Below, piece after piece: positions 7,467-14,335 of a DNA stretch of 36,731 nucleotides (its first letter is position 1; each line of letters starts with the position of its first letter). A model generated the notes under the pieces. The model was not told the origin of the DNA. It worked only from the letters and a program-made list of their open reading frames with translations, and did no database searches. The position numbers were made by a program, and so were the translations under genes. Location of the stretch: assembly GCA_036397875.1 (NCBI GenBank), contig DASWIC010000028.1, positions 1 through 36,731 of the forward strand, read 5' to 3'. Source of the DNA: SG8-41 sp036397875 (GTDB taxonomy: Bacteria > Pseudomonadota > Gammaproteobacteria > Burkholderiales > SG8-41).

Positions 7467-8336
7467 CTAAGAGGACAAGAGCTTCGGATACTTCTTCTCG
7501 CGTAGCTCGTCGACCGTCCTGTCCGTCAGCTTCCATGCGTCGCCCTTGATGCGGACGACGAGCTCCTTCCAGACTCTGCCAAACGCCTCGATCGCGTCGT
7601 CCTCGCTGAATCGCACGCCAGCGGGCAGGAGCGGATCGACGTCCTCGGTCAGACTGCGGGTCAGCTTCTCCAGCATCCGCTGCTCGGCTTCGGCGCGCGA
7701 AATTGAATGTCCCTCCGACTCCAGGTAGTGCTCAAAGCAGGCAATGACCTTGCCAGCTTTGAGACCAAGCTGTTTGATCCCCTCGTTGATATCGAACAAG
7801 TCCCGGCCCGGCCGGCGTTGTAAAAGGGCGCGCAGCTTTGTCCCGAAAAGCTCCTCCGGCTCGAATGACACGATAGCGGTTCGGGCCTGATGCCAACCGT
7901 TGGAGAGTTCGAACGGAAAGGTCTTGAGCCCGAGCAGATTATTGTGTTCGCGCGTGTTGATTTCGATCTTGAGATTCAGCTCCGTATCGGGCGCCGTTTC
8001 GGGGGCGAAGCGGAAGACGAGATGCGTCGAATGGCCCGCACGTTTCCGATCGCAGTCTCCGAGCCATGCCAGCGTTTCACGGACCGCGTCGATCGTCGGG
8101 CCGATGCGCTCGGGGCGGACCTGCACCAGGTCGATGTCTTCGGAGTAGCGTAACGGCTGCCGGAATAGCAGCTTGTTGATCGCGGTGCCACCCCGAAAGG
8201 CAATCCTGCCATTCAGCTTTGGCGCGCTGAAAAGGTCACAGAGGGTGCGGCAGATGATCAGGTCCTGCTCGACCTGCCTGAGGTCCGGCCAAGGCGCCTT
8301 CGTGCTCCATTCCTGGAGGTAGGCGCGCGGGATCAC
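7467..8336 (-). CDS. abiEii: AbiEii/AbiGii-family nucleotidyltransferase toxin (type IV TA)
   Basis: A 289-residue toxin of the AbiEii/AbiGii DNA polymerase-beta-like nucleotidyltransferase family. The nucleotide-binding motif is FRGGTAINKLL (about 47-57) followed by RYSEDIDLVQ (63-72) with the metal-binding Asp pair. Further family motifs are ELFGTKLRALLQRR (162-175) and RDLFDI (178-183). Known members transfer nucleotides to tRNA or another target and halt growth, giving abortive infection against phages. The GTG start at 8336 overlaps the antitoxin stop by 4 bp (GTGA), so translation is coupled and the antitoxin gene comes first. The DNA is visibly less GC-rich than the flanking genes, which fits horizontal acquisition. 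No inactivating change is seen. Confidence 0.9.
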   Translation of the reverse strand: MIPRAYLQEWSTKAPWPDLRQVEQDLIICRTLCDLFSAPKLNGRIAFRGGTAINKLLFRQPLRYSEDIDLVQVRPERIGPTIDAVRETLAWLGDCDRKRAGHSTHLVFRFAPETAPDTELNLKIEINTREHNNLLGLKTFPFELSNGWHQARTAIVSFEPEELFGTKLRALLQRRPGRDLFDINEGIKQLGLKAGKVIACFEHYLESEGHSISRAEAEQRMLEKLTRSLTEDVDPLLPAGVRFSEDDAIEAFGRVWKELVVRIKGDAWKLTDRTVDELREKKYPKLLSS

Positions 8337-9151
8337 GCTTCTACCTCGATCCGCTCATTGATGAGGAGCATCCACTTGGGGTTTTTCTCCCGCGGGGACG
8401 CGAGTGAAGCCACCAAAGGCTTGCACGCAGGATCGAGCGGCTTCAGGGATTTGGCTTCGCGGGCGAAGGGTTCCAGCGCCTTTGCCTGACGCGCGTGCCG
8501 GGCAAGCTCGAGCAGATAGCCGAGCCGTCGAACGGACGAGTTCTCGTAGACTTTAGCGAGCCTGGCCAGCTTGCGCGGATCCGCCTTGCCGCCGAGGTCT
8601 TTTGCTATCTGCGCCACGCCGTTGACGCCTGCCGCACGATGGAGGTAGCGCACGCAATCCAGAAGGGTCAGCTCGATGCCTGCAACCTTTGCGAAGCCCG
8701 CCTCGCTTTTCATCTGCGCGAGCCACTCGGGGCGATTCGCCTCGGCGAAGGCTTGCGGCGCTTGGTATATGAACTGCAAGCGGTGGCGCCCGATCTCGAA
8801 GCCTCGCAACTGCTTCGGAACGACGACTTGGAAGACCATGGCCGCTTGGTGGGACGAGCCGTGGAACGCGGCTGCGCGAAGCAACGAGATCCGATAGTCG
8901 ATCCCTTGGTGTTTCATCAGCGGATCGATCCAGTGTGCCGGATCGGGCGCGCCGAGCGCCCGGTCCTCCGGCCGAAGGATCAGATAGAAACCGTGCCGGG
9001 GGTTTGCCAGGCGGCGTTTCCGGATGAGCCGGCTGATCGCTGCGGCAAAGTTCTGCGGTACGAGGCCGAGCGCGCGCAGCGCCTCCTGTCGGGAAAAGTA
9101 GGCGCGGCCGCGGGCAAGCTGCTGGTCCAAGTATTGATCGAGCGAGGCCAT
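8333..9151 (-). CDS. abiEi: AbiEi-family antitoxin / transcriptional repressor (type IV TA)
   Basis: A 272-residue antitoxin with an N-terminal winged helix-turn-helix (about 1-60: AYFSRQEALRALGLVPQNF, then ISRLIRKRRLANPRHGFYLI) and the AbiEi C-terminal domain, including IDYRISLLRAAAFHGSS near 84-100. In studied systems AbiEi counteracts the AbiEii toxin without stable binding and represses its own operon through inverted repeats. The ATG at 9151 is chosen because it starts the recognisable domain; longer frames run through the operator and the neighbouring repeat. No Shine-Dalgarno sequence precedes this ATG. A perfect inverted repeat lies immediately upstream, consistent with autoregulation. 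Confidence 0.88.
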   Translation of the reverse strand: MASLDQYLDQQLARGRAYFSRQEALRALGLVPQNFAAAISRLIRKRRLANPRHGFYLILRPEDRALGAPDPAHWIDPLMKHQGIDYRISLLRAAAFHGSSHQAAMVFQVVVPKQLRGFEIGRHRLQFIYQAPQAFAEANRPEWLAQMKSEAGFAKVAGIELTLLDCVRYLHRAAGVNGVAQIAKDLGGKADPRKLARLAKVYENSSVRRLGYLLELARHARQAKALEPFAREAKSLKPLDPACKPLVASLASPREKNPKWMLLINERIEVEA

Positions 9152-9152
9152 G

Positions 9153-9207
9153 CCCCAATCATATTCAAAACATGACAAAAAGGCCAGAGTTTTGCGTATG
9201 ATTGGGG
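9153..9207 (-). promoter_or_regulatory. Inverted-repeat operator/promoter of the abiE operon
   Basis: CCCCAATCATA (9153-9163) and TATGATTGGGG (9197-9207) are perfect 11-bp inverted copies whose centres are 44 bp apart, about four helical turns. The proximal arm touches the antitoxin start codon. On the minus strand TATGAT (9163-9158) could be a -10 box, which would place transcription initiation at the ATG itself; no good -35 box is visible. Two spaced operators are what is known for AbiEi autoregulation. Confidence 0.7.
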
Positions 9208-9289
9208 GGGCTTGGGAGGCTAAGGGGCAGCCCACCACGAGAATTTCAGGGTTCCGGCCGCAGCAACTCGCCGGCGTCGGCGCGGCCGG

Positions 9290-9437
9290 GTAGCCTGTCG
9301 TCATGGAGGCCCTGATCACCGCCGCCGCACGCGCCCTTGCTGCTGGTGACCCGGTCGGCGCCCTCAAGCGAATTTCCCTGCGCGACGACCCGCCGGCGCT
9401 GGCCCTGCGCGGCATTGCCATGGCGCAGCTCGGCGAG
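9290..9437. repeat. Right copy of the 148-bp direct repeat
   Basis: The partner of 7204-7351, this copy forms the 5' end of the intact regulator gene together with the 13 bases GTAGCCTGTCGTC that precede its ATG. The conserved upstream bases contain no purine-rich ribosome site. Between the operator (ending 9207) and this repeat, 9208-9289 shows no further feature. Confidence 0.9.
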
Positions 9438-10523
9438 CTGCCGCGCGCCCGTGAGCTCCTTCGGCGCGCCGCCCGCGGCTTCGGCGCCCACGAGGAGTTG
9501 GCGCGCGCCCGCTGTGTCGTCGCGGAGGCCGAGGTGGCGCTGGCCATGCGCGATCTCGGCGGCTCGCCGCGCTCGCTGGCGGCAGCGTCGGCCACGCTCG
9601 AGGCGCGCGCCGATCACGCCAATGCGCTGCAGGCACGGCTGATCGCGGCGCGCCGGCTCCTGCTGCTCGGCCGCCTCGACCAGGCCGCGGCCGCGCTGGC
9701 ATGCCTCGATGCGAGTGGCTTGTCGCCGTCGCTGGCGGCGGTAGCCGAGTTGATCGCCGCCGAGCTGGCGCTGCGATCGTTGCGCACCGGTCCGGCGCGG
9801 GCGGCGCTTGCCCGCGCACAGGCGGCGGCTGATCGCGCACGCGTGCCGGCGCTCCTGGCTGAGGTGGCGGAGGCGCGGGCCGCGCTCGACCGTCCCGCCG
9901 CCCGGCGCCTCTTTGCCGGCGGCGAGCAGGCGCTGCGGCTCGACGAGGTCGAAGCGCTCTTCACTTCGGGAGCGCTGGTCGTCGACGCCTGCCGCCGCGG
10001 GCTGCGCGCCGGTACTGTGTGGTTGCCGCTGGCGCGCCGGCCTGTGCTGTTCGCGTTGGCGCGGGCGCTTGCCGAGGCGTGGCCCGGCGATGTCGACCGG
10101 CAAGCGTTGATCGCCAGCGCGTTTCGCACCCGCCGGCCCGACGAGTCGCATCGGGCGCGCCTGCGGGTCGAAATGGGCCGATTGCGCGCGCTGGTCGCGG
10201 GACTGGCGCGCGTCGAGGCCACCGCGCGAGGCTTTGTCCTCAAGCCGCGTCGGGCGCGCGACGTCGTCGTGCTGGCGCCGCCCATCGACGGCGATCAGGC
10301 GTCACTGGTGGCGCTGCTCTCCGACGGCGCGGCCTGGTCGACCTCGGCACTGGCGCTCGCGCTTGGGGACAGTCAGCGCACAGTCCAGCGCGCGCTGGCT
10401 GAGCTGGAGGCGGCTGAAAAGGTACGCTCGATCGGACGGGCGAGGGCGCGCCGCTGGCTTGCGCCGCCTCTCACCGGATTCACGACAATCTTGTTACTCC
10501 CCGCCGCGCTGCCGCTTGAGTAA
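9303..10523 (+). CDS. Helix-turn-helix regulator with Ala-rich helical-repeat N-terminus
   Basis: A 406-residue protein. Residues 1-200 are Ala/Leu/Arg-rich amphipathic helices resembling TPR-type repeats (ALALRGIAMAQLGELPRARE is a typical pair). A central winged-helix-like segment lies around 255-310 (ALARALAEAWPGDVDRQALI, then ESHRARLRVEMGRLRALV). The C-terminal segment (about 330-385) looks like a winged HTH: SLVALLSDGAAWSTSALALA followed by QRTVQRALAELEAAEKVRSI. It probably regulates the downstream genes (propeller protein, CPAC peptide, DUF899), which start 46 bp after its stop on the same strand. No Shine-Dalgarno sequence precedes the ATG. The same 5' end is duplicated at 7217. Function is inferred from domain shape and position only. 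Confidence 0.75.
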   Translation: MEALITAAARALAAGDPVGALKRISLRDDPPALALRGIAMAQLGELPRARELLRRAARGFGAHEELARARCVVAEAEVALAMRDLGGSPRSLAAASATLEARADHANALQARLIAARRLLLLGRLDQAAAALACLDASGLSPSLAAVAELIAAELALRSLRTGPARAALARAQAAADRARVPALLAEVAEARAALDRPAARRLFAGGEQALRLDEVEALFTSGALVVDACRRGLRAGTVWLPLARRPVLFALARALAEAWPGDVDRQALIASAFRTRRPDESHRARLRVEMGRLRALVAGLARVEATARGFVLKPRRARDVVVLAPPIDGDQASLVALLSDGAAWSTSALALALGDSQRTVQRALAELEAAEKVRSIGRARARRWLAPPLTGFTTILLLPAALPLE

Positions 10524-10569
10524 AGTGACCCTGCCGCGCCAATCAAGGCGCATTGAAAGGAGCAGGGCA

Positions 10570-11271
10570 ATGAACCGCAAGACAGGTAAAGAGAACTCCC
10601 AGGCGCCGGCCTCAGTACCGGCACACGCGGCCGAGATCGTGCGCGAGTACGGACCGTTCGCCGGCTCGGAGCGCATCGCCGGCGTCACCCACGACGGTCA
10701 GCGCGTCTGGGCCGCCACGGACCACGGTCTGGTCGCATTCGATCCCGGAAGCGGGGAGATGACGCGTCAGCTCGATTGCGCCAGCAATGCCGGCACCGCC
10801 TACGACGGCAAGTACCTCTATCAGATCGCCGAGGCGCGCATCGACAAGATCGATCCCGCCAGCGGCAAGGTAGTGGCGTCGATCCCGGCGCCCGGCAAGG
10901 GTAACGACTCGGGACTGGCCTGGGCCGAGGGCAGCCTGTGGGTCGGGCAGCACCGCGATCGCAAGATTTATCAAGTGGATCCCCAAACGGGGGCGGTTCT
11001 TCGCACCCTCTCTTCCAACCGCTTCGTCACGGGCGTGACCTGGGTCGAAGGCGAGCTGTGGCACGGCACCTGGGAAGGCGATGAAAGCGAGATTCGCCGG
11101 ATCGACCCGCAGAGCGGCGCCGTGCTCGAGCGGCTGGAGATGCCCGCCGGCGTCGGCGTCAGCGGGCTCGAGTCCGACGGGGCGGACCTCTTTTATGCCG
11201 GCGGCGGACCGAGCGGAAAAGTCCGCGCCGTGCGGCGGCCGAAAGGCGCCCGATCGGGCGCCGGGAGGTAG
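10570..11271 (+). CDS. Glutaminyl-cyclotransferase-like beta-propeller protein
   Basis: A 233-residue protein built of about five propeller blades, each ending in a repeat such as GLVAFDPGSGEM, RIDKIDPASGKVV, KIYQVDPQTGAVL and EIRRIDPQSGAVL. This matches the SMP-30/glutamine-cyclotransferase propeller superfamily. Classical plant-type glutaminyl cyclotransferases form pyroglutamate at protein N-termini; activity here is unproven, as no catalytic residue can be assigned with confidence. There is no signal peptide. The ATG at 10570 follows AAAGGAG, and longer in-frame codons run back into the regulator gene. The stop lies 2 bp before the CPAC peptide gene, so the two are cotranscribed. Confidence 0.75.
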   Translation: MNRKTGKENSQAPASVPAHAAEIVREYGPFAGSERIAGVTHDGQRVWAATDHGLVAFDPGSGEMTRQLDCASNAGTAYDGKYLYQIAEARIDKIDPASGKVVASIPAPGKGNDSGLAWAEGSLWVGQHRDRKIYQVDPQTGAVLRTLSSNRFVTGVTWVEGELWHGTWEGDESEIRRIDPQSGAVLERLEMPAGVGVSGLESDGADLFYAGGGPSGKVRAVRRPKGARSGAGR

Positions 11272-11273
11272 GC

Positions 11274-11486
11274 ATGTGTCCCGCATGCATCGGCGCGGCC
11301 TGGATTGCTGCCGGCGCCGCGTCAAGCGGCGGCCTCGCCGCCGTGGTTTTGGGCCGGCTTCGCAGCCGGAACGGCAACAAGGAAAGCGATGAACACGCAA
11401 ACGATCAAGGAGACGAACATGGAAATGCCGAAAGTGGTTTCACACGAGCAATGGCTCAAGGCGCGCCTCGAGTTGCTCGCCGCTGA
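11274..11486 (+). CDS. Small CPAC-motif membrane peptide
   Basis: A 70-residue protein starting MCPACIGAAWIAAGAASSGG. A CxxC pair sits at residues 2-5, directly before a single Gly/Ala-rich hydrophobic helix (about 6-29), then a basic stop-transfer segment (GRLRSRNG) and a polar tail. The ATG at 11274 follows GGGAGG with good spacing and lies 2 bp after the propeller gene. The last third of the reading frame overlaps the start of the DUF899 gene by 68 bp in another frame. The position before a thioredoxin-like gene and the CxxC suggest a redox or metal-related role, but no function is established from the sequence. Confidence 0.65.
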   Translation: MCPACIGAAWIAAGAASSGGLAAVVLGRLRSRNGNKESDEHANDQGDEHGNAESGFTRAMAQGAPRVARR

Positions 11487-12165
11487 GAGGGAACTCACGC
11501 ACCAGCGCGACGCGCTGGCGCGCCGCCGCCGGGCTCTGCCCTGGGAACGCGTCGGGAAGAACTACGTCTTCGACGCGCCCGAGGGCCAACGCACGCTTGC
11601 CGAGCTGTTTGAGGGGCGCCGCCAGTTGCTGGTGCAGCACTTCATGCTCGGACCGGGGTGGGAGCAAGGCTGCAAGAGCTGCTCCTTCATGGCCGATCAC
11701 ACCGACGGCATGAACGTGCACCTCGAGCATCGCGACGTCACGTTCCTCGCCGTCTCGCGCGCGCCGCTCGCCGAGATCGAGCGCTTTCGCCGGCGCATGG
11801 GCTGGCAGTTCAAGTGGGTGTCCTCGAACGGCAGCGATTTCAACCGCGACTTCGGCGTCAGCTTCACGCCGGAGGAGGTCGCCAAAGGTAAGGTCTACTA
11901 CAACTACAGCAGCACGTGGCCCTACCCGCACGAGGAATTGCCTGGCATCAGCGTGTTCTGCAAGGACGAGGCGGGCGCGGTCTTCCACACCTACTCGACC
12001 TACGGGCGCGGCGTGGAGGTGATGATGGGCACCTACAACATGCTCGACCTCACCCCCAAGGGCCGCGACGAGGACCACCTGAAGTTCACCATGGAGTGGG
12101 TGCGCCACCACGACCGCTACGAGCCGGCGCCGGTTGCGAAGGCAGCGCCGGCGGCCACGCGCTAA
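11419..12165 (+). CDS. DUF899 family thioredoxin-like protein
   Basis: A 248-residue soluble protein of the DUF899 family, a thioredoxin-fold group of unknown function. Typical stretches are KVVSHEQWLKARLELLAAER (5-24), ALPWERVGKNYVFD, LLVQHFMLGPGWEQGCKSCS with a CxxC pair (about 65-84), SRAPLAEIERFRRRMGW, and SSNGSDFNRDFGV. The ATG at 11419 is chosen because AAGGAGA lies 5 bases upstream; an in-frame ATG at 11389 with a poorer, too-close ribosome site would add ten residues. The start lies inside the CPAC peptide gene, so translation is probably coupled. The Cys pair aligns with where thioredoxins carry their active site, which suggests redox chemistry by inference. Confidence 0.85.
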   Translation: MEMPKVVSHEQWLKARLELLAAERELTHQRDALARRRRALPWERVGKNYVFDAPEGQRTLAELFEGRRQLLVQHFMLGPGWEQGCKSCSFMADHTDGMNVHLEHRDVTFLAVSRAPLAEIERFRRRMGWQFKWVSSNGSDFNRDFGVSFTPEEVAKGKVYYNYSSTWPYPHEELPGISVFCKDEAGAVFHTYSTYGRGVEVMMGTYNMLDLTPKGRDEDHLKFTMEWVRHHDRYEPAPVAKAAPAATR

Positions 12166-12211
12166 TGCTCACGCGCACCGGCCGCAGTTCTGGCATGGCG
12201 CCCTCGCGTGA

Positions 12212-12217
12212 TAAAAT
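12212..12217 (+). promoter_or_regulatory. Possible -10 box upstream of yebC
   Basis: TAAAAT within an AT-rich run (12210-12221) stands out in otherwise GC-rich DNA between the DUF899 gene and yebC. A matching -35 box is not evident. It could be the promoter of the yebC-ruvCAB transcript, with the palindromic repeats at 12298-12355 in its leader. Confidence 0.3.
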
Positions 12218-12297
12218 TTTCGCCAGTTTAGCGAGTTATGAGCGGCCAGCAGGGGCAGCACATCGCTCACCCCCGCCCCTCCATCCCTCACTCCCGA

Positions 12298-12355
12298 CCT
12301 CTCTCCCGAGGGGAGAGAGGAGGTTCGAGCCACCCTTCTCCACTCGGGAGAAGGG
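12298..12355. repeat. Pair of GC-rich intergenic palindromes
   Basis: Two consecutive hairpins: CCTCTCTCCC with GGGAGAGAGG (12298-12307 and 12311-12320, 3-nt loop) and CCCTTCTCC with GGAGAAGGG (12333-12341 and 12347-12355). They are followed by a G-rich tail to about 12380. Elements of this look are dispersed extragenic repeats in many proteobacterial genomes. The rest of 12166-12424 contains no gene. Confidence 0.8.
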
Positions 12356-12424
12356 CGGGGATGAGGGGATCGAGAGGGGAGGTTCGACGTGCATCGCCCT
12401 GTCGGGGCTTGGCACGAGGATAGG

Positions 12425-13150
12425 ATGGCAGGTCACAGCAAGTGGGCGAACGTCCAGCACCGCAAGAACCGGCAGGACGCGAAGCGCGGCAAGATCTTCA
12501 CCCGCCTGATCAAGGAAATCACGGTCGCCGCGCGGTTGGGCGGCGGCGATGCCGACGCCAACCCGCGGCTGCGGCTGGCGATGGACAAGGCCTACGCCAA
12601 CAACATGCCCAAGGACAACGTCGAGCGCGCGGTGAAGCGCGGCACCGGCGGTCTCGAGGGCGCCAATTACGAGGAGATCCGCTACGAGGGTTACGGCGCC
12701 GGCGGGGCGGCGGTCATGGTGGACTGCCTGACGGACAACAAGACGCGCACCGTGGCGGACGTGCGCTCCACCTTCACCAAGCACGGGGGCAATCTGGGCG
12801 GGGAGGGATCGGTCGCGTTCCTCTTCAAGCATTGCGGACAGCTCATATTCGCGCCCGGCACGGTCGAGGACGCGCTCATGGAGGCGGCGATCGAGGCGGG
12901 GGCGGAGGACGTCATCGCCAACGACGACGGCAGCATCGAGGTCGCGACCGCGCCCCATGATTTCGTCGCCGTCCGGACCGCGCTCGAGAAGCAGGGCTTC
13001 AAGGCCGCGCTCGCCGAGGTGACGTTCAAGCCGACGGCCGAGAACGCGATGAAAGGCGACGAAGCCGCGCGCGTGCAGAAGCTGATCGACGCGCTCGAAG
13101 GCATAGACGACGTGCAGGACGTTTATACGACGGCGATCCTGGAGAGCTGA
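12425..13150 (+). CDS. yebC: YebC/PmpR family protein
   Basis: A 241-residue member of the YebC/PmpR family (TACO1 in mitochondria). Members have been described as DNA-binding regulators and, more recently, as translation factors that help ribosomes at difficult motifs. The signature N-terminus MAGHSKWANVQHRKNRQDAK is intact, followed by IFTRLIKEITVAAR and NMPKDNVERAVKRGTGG. The ATG at 12425 follows AGGATAGG. Length is typical of the family. It leads the ruvCAB operon, as in many proteobacteria, with 2 bp between its stop and the proposed ruvC start. The 3' end provides the ribosome site GGAGAG for ruvC. Confidence 0.95.
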   Translation: MAGHSKWANVQHRKNRQDAKRGKIFTRLIKEITVAARLGGGDADANPRLRLAMDKAYANNMPKDNVERAVKRGTGGLEGANYEEIRYEGYGAGGAAVMVDCLTDNKTRTVADVRSTFTKHGGNLGGEGSVAFLFKHCGQLIFAPGTVEDALMEAAIEAGAEDVIANDDGSIEVATAPHDFVAVRTALEKQGFKAALAEVTFKPTAENAMKGDEAARVQKLIDALEGIDDVQDVYTTAILES

Positions 13151-13152
13151 CG

Positions 13153-13671
13153 ATTCGCATCCTGGGCATAGATCCTGGACTGCGCGTGACCGGTTTTGGC
13201 GTCATCGACAAGAACGGCGGCAGGCTCTCCTATGTCACCAGCGGGCGCATCAGGACGCCCGACGCCGGCCTCGACCAGCGCCTGAAGGCGATACTTGAAG
13301 GCCTTGCTGAAGTCATCGCCGAGCACCGGCCGGCCCAGGTCACGATCGAGAAAGTCTTTGTCAACGTAAACCCCGCATCCACCCTCCTGCTCGGTCAGGC
13401 GCGCGGCACGGCGATTTGCGCCGCGGTGCTGCACGGCCTGCCGGTGGCGGAGTACACTGCCTTGCAGGTGAAGCAGTCCGTGGTCGGCAACGGACACGCG
13501 CAGAAGCGGCAGGTGCAGGACATGGTGCGGCGGCTGCTGCAGCTCCGCGCCGATCCCAGCGCCGACGCCGCCGACGCGCTGGCGTGCGCGATCTGCCACG
13601 CGCATGGCGGGCAGGGGCTCGGCCGCCTGGCGACGGCCGGCTTCCGAATGAAGCGCGGCCGCCTGGTCTGA
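13153..13671 (+). CDS. ruvC: Crossover junction endodeoxyribonuclease RuvC (ATT start proposed)
   Basis: RuvC resolves Holliday junctions with RuvAB. The coding region gives 172 residues, against 173 in E. coli. Catalytic acidic residues are visible: Asp in RILGIDPGLRV (residue 7), Glu in VTIEKVFVN, and the Asp cluster in SADAADALACAICH. LLLGQARG is also conserved. The first canonical start codon in this frame is GTG at 13186, which would remove the IDPG motif and its catalytic Asp. The codon where Met is expected is ATT at 13153, placed 6 bases after GGAGAG (13141-13146) and just after the yebC stop. CTG at 13147 is an alternative. The ATT assignment is inference from alignment and spacing; a base error at one position would also explain it. 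Confidence 0.88.
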   Translation: MRILGIDPGLRVTGFGVIDKNGGRLSYVTSGRIRTPDAGLDQRLKAILEGLAEVIAEHRPAQVTIEKVFVNVNPASTLLLGQARGTAICAAVLHGLPVAEYTALQVKQSVVGNGHAQKRQVQDMVRRLLQLRADPSADAADALACAICHAHGGQGLGRLATAGFRMKRGRLV

Positions 13672-13746
13672 GAAGGCGATGACTACACGCAGATCCGCCC
13701 AATGTCGAGGACTATCCCTGAGTGCTTTTTCCATTTGGGGGTATCT

Positions 13747-14325
13747 ATGATCGGGCGGATCCACGGCAAGCTCCTCGAGAAGCACCCGCCCCAGATCCTC
13801 GTGGACGTGCAGGGCGTGGGCTACGAGCTCGACGTGCCGATGAGCACCTTCTACCAGCTGCCCGCGACCGGCGCGGAAGTCTCGCTCTACACCCACCTCG
13901 TTGTGCGCGAGGATGCGCACCAGCTCTACGGCTTTGCCACCGAGCCCGAGCGCAGGGCGTTCCGCCAGCTGCTGCGGATTTCCGGGGTCGGCGCGCGCAC
14001 CGCGCTCTCCGTGCTGTCCGGGCTCTCGGTCGCGGACCTGCGCGAGGCCGTGAGCGCCCAGGACGGCGGACGGCTCACGAAGATACCCGGCATCGGCAGG
14101 AAGACCGCGGAGCGCCTGCTGCTGGAGCTGCGCGACAAGCTCGACACCGTGGCGATGGCGTCCGCCGCGGAAAAGGGTGACGGGCAGGCGGCAGACATCA
14201 CCAATGCGCTGCTCGCGCTTGGCTATAATGACCGCGAGGCGGGGTGGGCGCTCAAGCAATTGCCTTCCGGGTTGGCGGTTGCCGACGGCATCCGGCAGGC
14301 GCTCAAGCTGCTTTCGAAACAATGA
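13747..14325 (+). CDS. ruvA: Holliday junction branch migration protein RuvA
   Basis: A 192-residue subunit that binds the four-way junction and loads the RuvB motor. It has the OB-fold N-terminus MIGRIHGKLLEKHPPQILVD, two helix-hairpin-helix elements (LLRISGVGARTALSVLSGL and LTKIPGIGRKTAERLLLEL), and the C-terminal domain that contacts RuvB (DITNALLALGYNDREAGWAL). The ATG at 13747 matches the family start; an earlier in-frame codon would add a 15-residue leader not seen in RuvA. It lies between ruvC (75 bp before) and ruvB (10 bp after). Confidence 0.96.
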   Translation: MIGRIHGKLLEKHPPQILVDVQGVGYELDVPMSTFYQLPATGAEVSLYTHLVVREDAHQLYGFATEPERRAFRQLLRISGVGARTALSVLSGLSVADLREAVSAQDGGRLTKIPGIGRKTAERLLLELRDKLDTVAMASAAEKGDGQAADITNALLALGYNDREAGWALKQLPSGLAVADGIRQALKLLSKQ

Positions 14326-14335
14326 CGGGTTCTGG

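Noticed and set aside
7204..9437. Long target-site duplication of an insertion element around the AbiE module
   Set aside because: The copies differ by about six percent with synonymous changes, and no transposase or integrase gene is present between them.
8333..9595. A 420-residue version of the antitoxin
   Set aside because: The added 148 residues are an Arg/Ala-rich translation across the operator and the antisense of the regulator 5' end; the conserved domain starts at 9151.
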